Origin: Acridotheres tristis
Lineage: Eukaryota > Chordata > Aves > Passeriformes > Sturnidae
NCBI GenBank assembly: GCA_037013685.1
Contig: CM072897.1
Location: forward strand, 16,228,643 to 16,292,642
Direction: 5' to 3'
Length of the DNA stretch: 64,000 bases
Below, piece after piece: positions 62,331-64,000 of the stretch. The notes beneath the pieces are model-generated. The model was not told the DNA's origin. It did not search any database and saw only the letters and a program-made list of their open reading frames with translations. Position 1 is the first letter of the stretch. Each line of letters begins with the position of its first letter. A program made the translations under genes and the position numbers.

Positions 62331-64000
62331 GCACCATCACCAGGGCAGCATCGTCAGCTGCTGCAGAACGTGCCTATTAACCCAGCAGCTATTTATGACT
62401 GGGTTTCTTCTCCTTACACACTGAAGAGTTCGTCTTTTACACAAGACGTAATTACTTTGTTTACATTTTAAAAATTATGAAAACCTCCAAGTTGCAGGAT
62501 AGTGCCCATCAAACCTAGCATCTTTGGTAAGAAAACCTTAGCATGTTCAGAGAGCTTTTTGTCCAAAGAGATCCTAAATGAGCTTACAAGTAAATGTAGA
62601 GCAATAACCCTACCAGGAATGCACATGAAAAAAACTAACACACAAAATCTGACAAAAATCTCTAATTGCTTGTCTAATTACAAGCCACTCTGGCTGTGGT
62701 AAGAACACAGTAGGTCTTTAACACATGACACACCATGCCAACACCGCAGAAACCCAAGTACTGCCCAAGCCTTCCTGCTCCTTAGCTCAAGCAAGAAGTG
62801 AAAGCTTCCAGGAAAGAGGACTAAGGTCACAGAAATTCAAAGAAATGAAGCTAATGATCACTTAATATCTAATTAATCAAAAGGAAAGTATTCCAGTGGT
62901 ATCACACTTTGTAGCTAGGTCACTCTCTGCACAGGTTGCCCACCTGCTTCCCAAATAACAACTTTAAATCACTAGTTCCCAGCTTCTCCCAGAAGCATGG
63001 GAGTTCCCCTATGCAAACACTGACACCACCTTAATAAACATCTGGCAAAATGACAGATATGATGATCTTCCTCTGACACAAAGGTAATGGCAAAAAAAAA
63101 AAAAACCAAAACAACAAAGCAAGAACAAAATCTCGTTCTACACATCAGGCACTTCTTGCTTTCTAAGTGCTCAGGAGTGCTCTGCCCACCTCCTGTGCCT
63201 GCCTGCAGCCCTAGCAGGTCTCTCAGGGCTGCACTGAGCTGTTCTGACACTTTTCTGTTTGCACAGCTATCAGCTACGTTTGTGTTGGTACAATTAGTGT
63301 TAAGACACTGATAGGAATCAGCCATTACATGCTACAATAGAAGTGACAGGCTGGACCATAACCTTGTAGCCTTAGAACTTGCAGAGTTTACAACCAAACA
63401 GTAAGATGGTAACGAGCTGTTGTAATAGACATTTTAATAGATTAATAGAAAACCTACATCCTGTTACAAGAGGAAGATTTTTAAATGGCCTCATTATCAC
63501 ATAGTGGACACAGAAACTTACAGTATGAGCAGTAAAGTCCTTTGTTGAATTACTTCAAACTCTTGACTAGGTGGATTTAAAATAGCACTCGAATTTAGGC
63601 CTATTACCTCTACCTCTTTATTTGCTGCTAAATGAAGACAAAACCAGGCAGCTGAGTAGAGCAGTTAGCCCTTATTCCAGGGCTATCAATAGACTGCAAT
63701 TGATTAAAAGGGGGGAGAGAGAGACATCTTGTACCACATTAAATTTCACCACAGTAACCCATACACATTTCTTTGAAATGCCAAGGGGCTTGGGAAGCTA
63801 AGCTCCACATCAAGTACCCTGAGGCACTTGGGTCTCTGGAAACACTGCAGCAAGTGGAACTTTGGAGCCTAAGCTGCTCTGCTGTTTACAGCTTTGTTCC
63901 TTTACATCCTTTCCACTTCAGCGAAGTAGCAATCCAATATTTAATTTCAGTTCGGCCTCAATTATGGCCCTTCTCGAAGTTGACCATGACTTCCTAATTG
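62331..64000. other. AT-leaning non-coding stretch
   Basis: DNA right of the second CpG island. It contains an (A)13 tract near 63.09 kb and a GGGGGGAGAGAGAGA patch near 63.71 kb. No exon or repeat family was recognised. Confidence 0.55.

Noticed and set aside
61471..62380. Long frames on both strands of 220-289 codons, the largest in the window
   Set aside because: More than a third of each is the pentamer array, which is open in all frames. The rest is stop-poor island DNA with no recognisable domain.
1..64000. CRISPR arrays, operons, prophage, or plasmid features
   Set aside because: The direct repeats are minisatellites without unique spacers. Coding density and composition are those of vertebrate nuclear DNA.

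Overview
The window looks like vertebrate nuclear DNA, most likely from a bird and probably a songbird. It is AT-rich and intron- or intergenic-like, with short A/T tracts and no dense coding. The recognisable dispersed repeats are avian types: CR1-like LINE 3' ends, a SINE that joins a tRNA-Asn-like head to a CR1-like tail, and an LTR whose 3' part reads like LTRs I know from passerine genomes. I see no Alu, L1 or other mammalian repeats. Nothing looks bacterial or plasmid-derived: there are no operons, ribosome binding sites, CRISPR arrays or prophage. The species call is inference and the repeat matches are from memory, not from a search.

Layout: 1-9224 is AT-rich DNA with short low-complexity tracts. 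A CpG island covers 9225-9670. Positions 9671-13600 hold a GC-richer segment with a CTATAAATAG element at 12995 and several minus-strand segments that could be small exons; these are weakly supported. Positions 13.6-28 kb are mostly featureless, with an AT palindrome near 19.59 kb and a G-quadruplex motif at 26.15 kb. A decayed dispersed repeat lies near 28.4-28.7 kb, the tRNA/CR1 SINE at 30.76-30.93 kb and a CR1 fragment at 42.09-42.49 kb. An LTR element spans roughly 49.6-50.84 kb and carries a 44-45 bp minisatellite at 50326-50591. A C-rich, G-poor stretch follows near 56-56.8 kb. A second CpG island (61660-62330) contains a nested GAGCC pentamer array at 61706-61958.

No complete protein-coding gene could be recognised. 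The longest open frames are explained by tandem repeats or GC-rich DNA with few stop codons. The two CpG islands suggest at least one promoter, so the window may contain first exons and long introns of genes whose recognisable exons lie outside it or are too short to call by eye.

The most striking feature is the minisatellite inside the LTR. Each of its six full units carries a sequence closely resembling the core CTCF binding motif, all in the same orientation at 44-45 bp spacing, with G-quadruplex motifs between them on the minus strand. If it is bound and unmethylated, a retroelement has assembled a dense oriented CTCF-site cluster here.
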